NCBI RefSeq assembly: GCF_008831285.2
Contig: NC_045140.1
Span: 12,088,505 to 12,148,504, forward strand
DNA: 60,000 nucleotides
Source of the DNA: Nymphaea colorata
Taxonomy: Eukaryota; Streptophyta; Magnoliopsida; Nymphaeales; Nymphaeaceae
Direction: 5' to 3'
In this document: positions 33,881 through 43,287 of the stretch, one piece after another
How the letters are laid out: every line of letters starts with the position of its first letter
Numbering within the stretch: position 1 is the stretch's first letter
Program-made: the position numbers and the translations under genes
Notes under the pieces: generated by a model
The model's input: only the letters and a program-made list of their open reading frames with translations
What the model was told of the DNA's origin: nothing
Database searches by the model: none

Positions 33881-36800
33881 TGTTACGGACCTCCCAGATG
33901 GTCCAGACCCAGGCGAGGCCGAACAGCCCGAGCCAAGCATTAGGCGTAGAAACGCGTCAGATTTTTGGGGCTCGGTCCTTGCAGCAGTTAGCCGAGGAAA
34001 CTCCCAAGGAGGCTAACGTAGCACCAGGTCAGGTTGCAGTGGGAGGAGCGGGAGGAGCAGCCAAGTCCGCAACGGTGCTCGAACAGGATGAACCTCAGGG
34101 TCACACTGAACCGGTTGTAGAACTCACCGAGCGTAGGCTAGACGCACCCAAATCGAGTTCGACTTTCTCAACCCGCGAGGTCGTCTAAGACCAAGGGTCT
34201 TAAGTGAACGGCTCGGTCAGCCAGACCGAGCCCTTATACTCCAAATGCGAAGTGAGGGCGCTTACCCTCACGAGGTCCCCCTCCTTGGGCTCATAAGGTT
34301 CAAGGAGTCGATCTTAGTAGTTAGGCGTTTTAGCATTTGCTCTTCGTTTTTATTAACTCATTTTACTTAGCGCCTTGGAGATTTGAAGTAGAGACCTAAG
34401 CCGGCGGGTTGTGCCGAGCGCCCTTAAGTTTTGGACTTTGGTTTTTGGATCCGCTCTTGTAAATATCGGATCATATTAGGTTTGTATATAAGGATTTGGA
34501 TCCTTTGTAAAATCATCGAGGAAATTGAATTTTGGCTCATTGCGAGTTTTGGCTCTCTCTCCTCTTCGAGGACTCCATCTCTTCGACCCCCTCTCTCAAC
34601 CCGAGTTAGGAGCGTCTCCCACCATTGAATCCCCTTGCCCCCGTCGTCCGTGTAGACCTCGGCCTCAAGGAAGAAAAACAAGGCGGATCCCTTCCCACCG
34701 GCGGTGATCCCTCCTCGTCCACGCTTGCCTCTACGAAGAAGAACAACAGCCCGATCATCGGTGCCTCCCCCTTGAACACGAAGGAGAAGAAAGGCTGAGA
34801 TCGGCATTAGAGAAGATCGAAGTCCCCAAGGCTTCGATTCAACGGCTTATTAAGGTTAGTACCCGGATCATTAGACTTCGTCCATTCGGCTTGGAGTTGT
34901 TCACTTCCGGAGCCTCACCCGCGACCTAGGCCCCTTGCTCGGCATACCCGAGTGACTGGTTTGAGGATCTACGGTGCCCCTCCCTTGGTGCACTCTCTTC
35001 CCCGCTTGGAATCGGTTTTCTATCCGTAGGAACCAGCCCAAGCCACCCCAAGGATTCCGACGGACTGTTTCGCAAAAAGGATCACGTTCTACCGTCGAGT
35101 CTCATTCAAATGTTGGCGTGAATTCCAGCAGCATTAAAAGGGCTCAAACTCCCGGTTCAACATCAAGGTTTGGGCTCCAAAGTTATCATATTGGAATCGC
35201 CACATCGAGCTGTCCAACATAGTTGATTTTGGGCGCTTTTGGCCCACGCGATAGCAAGTTACCATCCGGCCGGAATTCTGGTCGGAGCTAGACGCCGCTG
35301 CAACATCTGACGCCTGACATTGTTCCAGGCGGCAGAGTACCGTTCTGCCCCTCCGTCATCAGAAGCCCCCGTAGATTCGAGGAGGGCACAAGCGTCAATT
35401 CGGACGAGGAGCTAACCCTAGCCGCGGTGCGTGAAGGAGCGCCTCTTCCTTGGCCGCCGGCCTATTCCGGGTAAGTTTTCCTACCGCGCATCTTGGCCCT
35501 CCGTTTCTCCACGTGTCAAGCATCCACCAACCCGCGTCCTACCCTGTCCTCGTAGCCAGCCACGTGTCCTCACCAGCTAACCTAGTCCCCTCCGAGAATC
35601 CCTCTTGGATCCCGAGCTCCCAGCTCGCAACCCCAGCCCGCCGCTTTCCTTTTTGGTGTATTCTTCTGGTCGCCAACCCTAACGCCTCATCCCTCCATCG
35701 CGCCACTTGTCACGATCTCAGCCACCCTGCACCAAGTCACCCGCCCACGTGTCCGCCACCTGTCCTGCCTGGTCCCACTTAGAGCCTCGCCCCGTCCACG
35801 CGGCAGCCAGCTCACCAAACCGCGTGCCACCTACACCCGAGCGATTTGGCAAGTCCCTGGCCGCACGCTCCCCTTTCCCGTTTCCTCGCCTATCTCCCCT
35901 ATCCTCATCTCAGCCCTAACCCGCAGTCCATCTCCACCGCTCATCTCCTCCACGTGTCACCTATCTAGTTAGAGAGAGAGAACTCGAGGAATCTCGAGTG
36001 CCACCTCCTTGATTGCCTAATCTCCTTAGCAATCAAGCTCGATCTCCTTCCTACTTTCTAGGATCGTGATCTCCTCTCCCCTTCTCGCTAGCCTTTCCCC
36101 TAGCGAGCTACTCTTGATCGTTGATCTTGCCACGTGGCAAGACCCGATGCACTCTCTTGGCTAGACCGCCAAGTCCAAACCCCCCTAGCTAGGTTAGCCT
36201 CTTGCGTCGCCTACCCTAGGAGCTCACTACCCACACTTGATCCGAACCCACTTGACCTTAGGACCTAGTCAACCCTCTGATTTCTAGACTTAGCTCACTA
36301 GGTCAACCCTCAAGCTTGACCTAACCCTAGTCTTCTCAAGCCTACCTCGAGATTGCCCGAACCTACTTCACCCGGACCTATCACTTGGCCCAGTAGTCAA
36401 CCTACCCTCTAGAACCCACTACCGTACCCGGTCTCACGTGACCAACTCATCCGAGCTTAGGCTCATCCCTAGCCAACCCGCATTGGCCTACCCTCTTAGT
36501 TAGAAACCCTAACACCTCTCCCCAAACCTCATCTTTCCCTCGGCCTACCTCAACCTTAACCTCTCTTGACCAAACCGACCTACCCATCTAGAGCCCAGCC
36601 GTGCCTTAGTTAGGATTAGGTGTAGCTGTTCCGTCGGCCGCCCCCGTGGTCGACCCCCTTCCGTCGTCATTCTCTTGGCGTCCGTGGCCGAGCCACATCC
36701 GAAGGAAGGAAGGTAGGCATTGCCCTTCTCGGCACTCGCCCCCCTCGTCACTCTGCCGGAGTTCGGGCGAGAACCGCAGCATCAGCGCACTCGGACGCGC

Positions 36801-37579
36801 GCTCCCCGCCGTCCTACTGTCTGCACCGTCGTCGCCTGCAGGCGCGCCAGCCTCGGCCGAGCGCTCCCTGCCTGCCCTTTCTCCACGCCAGTGCCTTCAG
36901 CGTTCAGCGGCAACTAGGTCGTGCGCTTCCCGCCGGTCTCCCAGCCCTTGCAGCAAGCTCCGAGGAGGCTCGCCTCAAGTGGACTTCTCTGGTCCGTAGC
37001 TGCAATATCCGAGGCACGGTATTCGCCTCGGATCTCATTCGGCGCAGCCAAGGCATCGCCTTGGCCGGTATCGTCCCCTTAAACCCCCTTGTAGTTTCGG
37101 GTGGGAGCATTTGCTTTTGCATTAGGAACTTGTTAGTTTGTCTCTTACTGCTTTAGCCCGGGCTTAGACCCATCGTCCGTTACGTGGTACCTCGGAGGCC
37201 GTAGGCCAAAGACACGACCGCCGCGGGCCCAGCCGTCCTATTTGGGATTTGGGCGTGGTTTGTCCGTTAGTCGTGGTTTGTTTGTGGTTTGTGAGTGAGT
37301 TGCGAGTGATTCTTTGTATCGAACGCGCTTGTAAAGCCTCGCATCCGATTTTAGTTTAATTGTAGTAGGATAATCCTTAGCTAGGATTTTTGGGAAAGGG
37401 TTAACCCGCTCTTGTAATCCATCACCGTGGGATTTTGCGCCGGGGTCCTGTCCGGCCGGGTAGACCTTGTGTTTAATTTGCTAGGATTTTTTGGTTTTTA
37501 GATTACCTCAAGGAGACTTGGGAACTAGGACTCGCGCTTGGTTCGCGCTTTCTAGCCGCAACCGGGTGAGTGCCTAACA
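33881..37579 (+). repeat. 5' LTR of element B (3.7 kb)
   Basis: It runs from TGTTACGGACC to GTGCCTAACA. The first about 0.3 kb (33898-34188) is an open frame identical or nearly so to the pol C-terminus read from the 3' LTR. Everything from the TATA box at 34485 to 37579 would be R and U5. Short frames within it are not otherwise gene-like. Several C/T-rich GACC/CCTAG stretches lie at 36100-36500. Confidence 0.95.
34485..34493 (+). promoter_or_regulatory. LTR promoter TATA box of element B
   Basis: TATATAAGG, about 600 bp into the LTR and downstream of the U3 coding tail. The same site occurs in the 3' LTR near 43584. A start about 30 bp downstream would leave roughly 3 kb of R/U5 in the transcript leader. 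Confidence 0.6.
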
Positions 37580-37580
37580 A

Positions 37581-37593
37581 TTGGTATCAGAGC
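37581..37593 (+). promoter_or_regulatory. tRNA-Met primer binding site of element B
   Basis: TTGGTATCAGAGC follows the LTR end after one base and complements initiator tRNA-Met. 37594-38116 is an untranslated leader with no recognisable gene. Confidence 0.9.
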
Positions 37594-38116
37594 TACCTTG
37601 GGGTATATTTCGTTGTTTGAGCACCCGAAGACTGAAGAATCGGCTTCACCAAAGGCAGCTTGTTCGGTTTTCTTGGTAGAGTGCAGATTAGGCAGTGGTT
37701 TTCTAGTGGATATTTCGGATTTCTGTCAGTGGTCAGTTTCGGTCTTCTTGTGTTCACGACTTCCGTAGATTAGTGTAGTTCTAGGCTTCGCTTGCTCCCC
37801 TTTAGCAAGTGTAGGGCTGTACACCTTGTACACCCGAGGGTAGCCAAGCTTGAGGTGCGTCGCCGAGACACCAGGCGGGTGTGGCGATTTAGGCTCCTTG
37901 AGCCCGGCCGAGAGCGAAGCGGGACTGCCGAGGCGCTAAGGCGTAGCACGGCAGTAGACGGGCCAACCCGTCTCCCTTGCCTTAGAACGCACGCGGCATC
38001 AGCGGCAGCGGCAGCGTGCAGAGGGCAGATTCCGTCTAGATAGGTCAGCGTAGCTTAAGAGTGGTAGTTTTTCAGATTTTGGATTTTTAGGGCAGTGGAG
38101 TTTAGGTAGAGCAACA

Positions 38117-39448
38117 GTGTTGCCTTGGCGGTTTCAAGCCATCCAAATGGCCAAGTCAAAGAAGAACCTCAACGTTGAGGAAGGCACCGCCGATGAGAGC
38201 CAAACCGAGGCACCTCATCACTCCGAATCCGTAGAGATTCAAGAACCCCTTGCCGGTCGCATCCTACAGCTAGAGCGGGATTTTAACCGCTGGAAAAGAG
38301 AGATGCAAAATATGGACCAGCAACGTAGAAATGAGGCCGTCCGTAGAGAGGAGGAACAACAACGAGAAACCAATGAGATGAAGGGCATGCTTAAAGCAAT
38401 TACAGCCCACCTCAACATTGGTACAGATCGACCCACCTCGGACCCCTCCACATCAGGTCGAGACAAGGGCAAGGGCATATACGTTGAAGCGGACACCCAT
38501 GACGCTTCACATTTTGGCACCCCGAGAGAAGGTGCCGGAAAAAGGATGCACCCCCCGCCGGACCGCACTCAGCAAGAGATGCGTAATTCCTTCCAACATC
38601 AACGCTTTGGTAACACAAGCCAAAGCCGAAGCTATTATGGCTCGGAAGGAGAGGAGGGTGAATCTCCTCAAAGAGAACGAAGAAGAACCAACTCTCGGCA
38701 AGACGAGAGGAGAACCCCCACGGTTAGATATGAATTTCCCAAATTCAATGGGGAAGGACTACGAGAGTGGCTCTTCATGGCAGAGCATTACTTCGTTTGC
38801 CACCGCATTCCGGAGGAAGAATGGATAGAAATCGCGGCCGCTAACACCACGGGCGAAGCTACGACCCAATATCTCTGGTTTGATCACAAAACTAGAGAAC
38901 CAACTTGGGAGAAGTTCAAAGCAAGCTTCCAACTTCGTTTCGGTGAATCCACCTACTTGGACTATGATGAAGATTTGAAGAAGTTAGTCCAAAGAACGAC
39001 CGTGCCAGCCTACCACAAGGAATTCATCCGTCTGGCTAGCCGAGTCCAATGGACCGAGAAGGCACTTATCGGAGCCTTCAAAGGTGGATTGAAGCAGGAG
39101 GTTGTCTTAGAAATGAAAGTCCAGAACTATGACACCCTCGAGGAATGCTTTGCCATGGCACGAATATGTGAAGAGCGCCTAGAGGAGAAGCGAGCCTTGA
39201 AGAGGACTCGCAAGTTTGACAAGCAGAAAAAGAAACCGGCGTTCTCTTCTAGCTCACGGCCTAGGGGTAATGAATCAACTCCCTACCCACCTCGACGGGA
39301 GTTCAGGGCCGATACAAGATCCGGTAGGAGCCCCCTACCCGCTACCTCACACCGAAGCACATTGAAGAATATCGAAGAAAAGGCTTATGCTATCGTTGTG
39401 AAGGAAAATGGGACAAGAACCATCAATGCAAATCCTTCTTCCATGTGA
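38117..39448 (+). CDS. Ty3 Gag of element B (frameshifted before its zinc knuckle)
   Basis: A 443-codon frame. An in-frame second ATG at 38147 (MAKSKKNLN) may be the real start. Its N-terminal half is charged and helical (about residues 45-100, Glu/Arg/Gln-rich), with a Ser/Arg-rich linker. A retrotransposon gag domain covers about residues 205-350 (EWLFMAEHYF, EATTQYLWFDHKT, WEKFKASFQLRFGE). Gag assembles the particle that packages element RNA in the cytoplasm. The expected CCHC-type knuckle (CYRC...HQC) is at 39376-39411 but in another frame, the phase continued at 39445-39786. A single indel between about 39270 and 39370 would explain this. The last about 25 residues of this frame are therefore out of phase. 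Confidence 0.9.
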   Translation: MLPWRFQAIQMAKSKKNLNVEEGTADESQTEAPHHSESVEIQEPLAGRILQLERDFNRWKREMQNMDQQRRNEAVRREEEQQRETNEMKGMLKAITAHLNIGTDRPTSDPSTSGRDKGKGIYVEADTHDASHFGTPREGAGKRMHPPPDRTQQEMRNSFQHQRFGNTSQSRSYYGSEGEEGESPQRERRRTNSRQDERRTPTVRYEFPKFNGEGLREWLFMAEHYFVCHRIPEEEWIEIAAANTTGEATTQYLWFDHKTREPTWEKFKASFQLRFGESTYLDYDEDLKKLVQRTTVPAYHKEFIRLASRVQWTEKALIGAFKGGLKQEVVLEMKVQNYDTLEECFAMARICEERLEEKRALKRTRKFDKQKKKPAFSSSSRPRGNESTPYPPRREFRADTRSGRSPLPATSHRSTLKNIEEKAYAIVVKENGTRTINANPSSM

Positions 39449-39786
39449 TGGTAGTGAATGATCCCGAAAACAGTACCAGCTCGGATAGTGAATCATCCAC
39501 GAGTTCATCTTCCAGCTCGAGTTCCTCTTCCGAGGAAGAGGTACAAATAAAAAGAAAGGCCAAGAAGTCGGTAAGAGAGGAAAAGAAACAAGAAGAGACT
39601 CCTAAAGCCGAAGGCAAGACCGATGAAGGAGAGTCTCTTCACACCATGCAAGACCCCCACAAGCCCAACGCCATGCGAGTTTTTGGGCGTATCAACGGGC
39701 AAAAAGTTTTGATTTTGCTTGATTGTGGAGCAACGAATAACTTCCTAACCGAGGAAGCAGCTCAACGATGCAATGTTGCCTTGTAA
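39445..39786 (+). CDS. Ty3 protease segment of element B (ends at an in-frame stop)
   Basis: A Ser/Glu-rich acidic linker precedes the retropepsin active site ILLDCGATNNFL near 39712-39747 (DCG in place of DTG/DSG; chromoviruses vary at this residue). The frame stops at TAA 39784-39786 and resumes at 39811 in the same phase, so one nonsense codon separates it from RT-integrase. It has no ATG of its own at the start and would be made as part of the gag-pol polyprotein. The protease cuts Gag-Pol during particle maturation. Confidence 0.85.
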   Translation: MMVVNDPENSTSSDSESSTSSSSSSSSSSEEEVQIKRKAKKSVREEKKQEETPKAEGKTDEGESLHTMQDPHKPNAMRVFGRINGQKVLILLDCGATNNFLTEEAAQRCNVAL

Positions 39787-39810
39787 CCAAGTAAACCCCA
39801 AACTATTGTC

Positions 39811-42800
39811 GTGGGAGGGGGTTACCGGCTGAAGTGCGTGCACGAGGTTAAGGACATGGAGGTCACCATCAAGAAGCGCACCTTCAAAGTTGACTCGTTG
39901 GTCATACCCTTGGATGGAGTCGACTTAGTCCTAGGCATGTCTTGGTTTTTATCATGGAAGGATATCCACTGGGACGTCAAGAATTTCTCTATGACGTTCA
40001 TTCCAGAGCTTGATGGGGAGCCCATCACGTTGCAAGGACTAGCCAGCACGACAAGTCCTAAGGCCGCCCTGCGTTGCCTCGACCAGGAGCAGCCAGCCTG
40101 CTGGGTCCTTACGCTAGCTACAGATGTTCCGGGATCAGACGAGACAATTGAAGAACCGATCCCACCCTCAATTCAGAATGTGTTGAACGAGTTTCCCGAG
40201 ATATTTGCGGAACCGAAAGGCCTACCACCTCAAAGGGCCTATGACCACCGCATAGTACTCACGCAAGGAGCTGAGCCTGTAAATGTCAGGCCTTATCGAT
40301 ATGGGCATAGTCAGAAGGCGGAAATAGAACGCCTCGTAAAAGAAATGCTCCAAGACGGAATAATCCGCCCAAGCTGTAGTCCGTTCTCCTCTCCAGTACT
40401 CCTGGTTAAGAAGAAAGACAACACATGGAGATTTTGCATTGACTACAGAGCATTGAACGAGGTAACCGTCAAGGATCGGCACCCAATACCGGTCATAGAT
40501 GAGTTGTTGGACGAGCTTGCCGGCGCCACCATTTTTTCGAAGATAGACCTTCGCGCCGGCTACCACCAAATTCGAATGCAAGACGAAGATATTTCAAAAA
40601 CTGCTTTCCGAACTCACGATGGCCATTACGAGTTCTTAGTAATGCCATTTGGTTTAACAAACGCACCAGCCACCTTCCAGAGGTGCATGAATGATGTATT
40701 TCGGGAGCATCTACGCAGTTTTATCTTGGTCTTCTTTGACGACATCCTCATCTACAGCAAAAGTGAGGAAAAGCATCGGGAATACCTGAGCATAACACTA
40801 AGCATATTGAAGGAACATCAGCTTTTTGCGAAGATGTCCAAATGTAGCTTTGGACAGTCTTCAATAGGGTATCTCGGGCACATTGTGTCGCGAGAAGGGG
40901 TTCGGGCAGACCCCGAAAAATTGCACGCCATGGAGAAATGGCCACTGCCCAAGGATCTAAAGGGTCTACGAGGCTTCCTTGGACTCACAGGGTACTACAG
41001 GAGGTTTATACAAGGATATGGTATTATTGCTCAACCTCTAACCCAAATGCTGAAAAAGGGAGCTTTTCAGTGGACAGAGAAATCTAGGGTCGCATTTGAC
41101 AAACTCAAGTCGGCCTTGATGACCGCTCCAGTTTTGACACTCCCCGACTTCACCAAGACCTTTACAATCGAAACCGATGCATGTGAAGTTGGCGTTGGGG
41201 CCGTACTCGGCCAAGAGGGTCATCCCATCGCATACATGTCGAAGGCCCTAACCAGTAGGGCGAAACCTCTCTCAACGTATGAGAAGGAATTGCTTGCTAT
41301 TGTGATTGCGGTGGAGAAGTGGCGTCCCTATCTCATTGGACGCAGGTTCATAGTCCGGACTGATCAAAACAGCTTGAGATACATGCTTAAGCAACGTGTA
41401 TCCACCCCAACACAACAACGTTGGTTAGCCAAACTGTTGGGGTACGATTTTGAAATCGAGTATAAGAAAGGTCCGGAGAACAAGGCAGCAGATTCCCTAT
41501 CACGCCTTACCGAACAGTTCATGACACTCTCGGTGGTGGAAACCAACTTGTGGTTACGATTGGCTAACGATCAAGATAATGACCAATCGACCAAGTTACT
41601 TAAGGCTGCAGAAAAGCAGAATCCGGGTTCCATCCCTTTACATTCGGTTAAAGGGGATCTTCTTTTTAGGAAGGGTCGAGCTGTTGTCCCTCCTAATTCA
41701 GAGCTGAAACGAGAGCTTCTGCAGCATTTCCATGACTCGCCTGCTGCAGGACACGAAGGGGTCGCTAAGACCGTGAGTAGAGTCAAGGCCCAGTTCTGGT
41801 GGCGAGGACTGAAGGCCGATGTGCAAAGATACATCCGTCAGTGCAAGATTTGCCAAAGGGAGAAATATGAGGCAATCAAGCCTCCAGGTCACCTAAATCC
41901 ACTCCCAATTCCTACAAGACCATGGACGGATATCACCATGGATTTCATAGATGCTATGCCCCGCTCAGAAGGAAAAGAGGCAATACTAGTTGTGATAGAT
42001 AGGCTGTCGAAATACAGCCACTTTGCACCATTGCCATGGCTGTACCAAGGGCCAATGGTGGCTCACGTCTTCCAGGAGTACGTTGGAAAACTCCACGGGA
42101 TGCCTCAGACGATCATCTGCGACAGAGACTCAATTTTTATGAGGGCGTTCTGGAAGGAGTACATGAAGACGTTAGGTACAGAACTTCGGTTCAGCACTGC
42201 CCATCACCCGCAAACCGACGGGCAAAGCGAGGTTGTGAATCGGTCTCTCGAGACTTATCTCAGATGCTTCGCGGGAGAAAGACCTAATTCATGGGTCAAA
42301 TACTTACCCTGGGCCGAGTGGTCTTACAACACGAGTTGGCACTCGTCGGCAGGGATGACTCCCTATGAGGCAGTCTACAGTTTTCCACCTCCAGCCATTC
42401 CAACTTATGAAGGAGGTAGCGCCTTAGAGGATAATGTGGACTGCGAACTGCGCACCAGAGAGGAGGTCCTTAACTCCTTGAAACAGAATTTGATTAAAGC
42501 GCAGAATCGAATGAAGCAAGTCTACGATAAAGGTAGACAAGACCGAGAATTCGAAGAGGGGCAGTACGTATGGTTGAAGAGGCTTCCTCTGAAGCAGAAG
42601 TCTCTAATGGGGCAGCCATACTCGAAACTTCTGCCACGTTACTACGGGCCATATCCCATATTACAGAAAGTCGGCAAGGCCGCAAACCGATTGGGATTGC
42701 CCAGAGAGGCACAAGTCCACCCTGTGTTTCATGTCTCTCGCTTGAAACCACAACAAGACGAGATACCGACGACAGTGGAACATGTGCCAGATCAGTTGCT

Positions 42801-43287
42801 GACGCCTTACAGAATTTTAAAGCACAGATATACGAGAAGGCAAGGCAGAACAAGGCATGAAATATTGGTTGAGTGGGAAGGCCCCGACCAAGGAACCTCT
42901 TGGGAGGAATTTGGGTCAGTTGCTCATCGTTTTCCCTCTTCCAGCGCTCGAGGACAAGCGCAAGGTAGGGAGGGGGAATCTGTTACGAACCTCCCAGATG
43001 GTCCAGACCCAGGCGAGGCCGAACAGCCCGAGCCAAGCATTAGGCGTAGAAACGCGTCAGATTTGTGGGCTCGGTCCTTGCAGCAGTTAGCCGAGGAAAC
43101 TCCCAAGGAGGCTAACGTAGCACCAGGTCAGGTTGCAGTGGGAGGAGCGGGAGGAGCAGCCAAGTCCGCAACGGTGCTCGAACAGGATGAACCTCAGGGT
43201 CACACTGAACCGGTTGTAGAACTCACCGAGCGTAGGCTAGACGCACCCAAATCGAGTTCGACTTTCTCAACCCGCGAGGTCGTCTAA
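39811..43287 (+). CDS. Ty3 Pol of element B: RT, RNase H, integrase, chromodomain
   Basis: A 1158-codon frame beginning in the protease tail (VDLVLGMSW at about residue 42). RT covers about residues 150-370, with [29 protein letters not shown] and catalytic FFDDILIYS near residues 307-315. RNase H starts at about residue 445 (FTIETDACEVGVGAVLG) and ends with AADSLSRL. The integrase zinc domain is at about 640-685 (HFHDSPAAGHEG, CKICQ). The D,D,E core has D in MDFID at about 711, D in CDRDS at about 771 and E in QSEVV at about 807. A chromodomain (YRILKHR... HEILVEWEGPD...SWEEF) spans about 1000-1036. The last about 101 codons lie beyond the polypurine tract inside the LTR. All catalytic residues appear present. 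The in-frame stop at 39784 just upstream blocks full-length Gag-Pol translation unless suppressed. Confidence 0.95.
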   Translation: MGGGYRLKCVHEVKDMEVTIKKRTFKVDSLVIPLDGVDLVLGMSWFLSWKDIHWDVKNFSMTFIPELDGEPITLQGLASTTSPKAALRCLDQEQPACWVLTLATDVPGSDETIEEPIPPSIQNVLNEFPEIFAEPKGLPPQRAYDHRIVLTQGAEPVNVRPYRYGHSQKAEIERLVKEMLQDGIIRPSCSPFSSPVLLVKKKDNTWRFCIDYRALNEVTVKDRHPIPVIDELLDELAGATIFSKIDLRAGYHQIRMQDEDISKTAFRTHDGHYEFLVMPFGLTNAPATFQRCMNDVFREHLRSFILVFFDDILIYSKSEEKHREYLSITLSILKEHQLFAKMSKCSFGQSSIGYLGHIVSREGVRADPEKLHAMEKWPLPKDLKGLRGFLGLTGYYRRFIQGYGIIAQPLTQMLKKGAFQWTEKSRVAFDKLKSALMTAPVLTLPDFTKTFTIETDACEVGVGAVLGQEGHPIAYMSKALTSRAKPLSTYEKELLAIVIAVEKWRPYLIGRRFIVRTDQNSLRYMLKQRVSTPTQQRWLAKLLGYDFEIEYKKGPENKAADSLSRLTEQFMTLSVVETNLWLRLANDQDNDQSTKLLKAAEKQNPGSIPLHSVKGDLLFRKGRAVVPPNSELKRELLQHFHDSPAAGHEGVAKTVSRVKAQFWWRGLKADVQRYIRQCKICQREKYEAIKPPGHLNPLPIPTRPWTDITMDFIDAMPRSEGKEAILVVIDRLSKYSHFAPLPWLYQGPMVAHVFQEYVGKLHGMPQTIICDRDSIFMRAFWKEYMKTLGTELRFSTAHHPQTDGQSEVVNRSLETYLRCFAGERPNSWVKYLPWAEWSYNTSWHSSAGMTPYEAVYSFPPPAIPTYEGGSALEDNVDCELRTREEVLNSLKQNLIKAQNRMKQVYDKGRQDREFEEGQYVWLKRLPLKQKSLMGQPYSKLLPRYYGPYPILQKVGKAANRLGLPREAQVHPVFHVSRLKPQQDEIPTTVEHVPDQLLTPYRILKHRYTRRQGRTRHEILVEWEGPDQGTSWEEFGSVAHRFPSSSARGQAQGREGESVTNLPDGPDPGEAEQPEPSIRRRNASDLWARSLQQLAEETPKEANVAPGQVAVGGAGGAAKSATVLEQDEPQGHTEPVVELTERRLDAPKSSSTFSTREVV
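42964..42980 (+). promoter_or_regulatory. Polypurine tract of element B
   Basis: GGTAGGGAGGGGGAATC directly precedes the LTR start TGTTACGAACC and is the plus-strand DNA primer. It is also translated as part of Pol. Confidence 0.8.

Noticed and set aside
34424-34807. 127-codon minus-strand frame, repeated at 43523-43906
   Set aside because: Present twice only because it lies in both LTRs of element B; no domain, and it is antisense to the LTR promoter region.
35450-35919. Pro/Ser-rich frames in the LTR (also at 44549-45018)
   Set aside because: Compositional frames in a C-rich U5 region with no conserved motif.
40222-40581. 119-codon minus-strand frame inside element B
   Set aside because: Shadow of the plus-strand RT, which carries all catalytic motifs.
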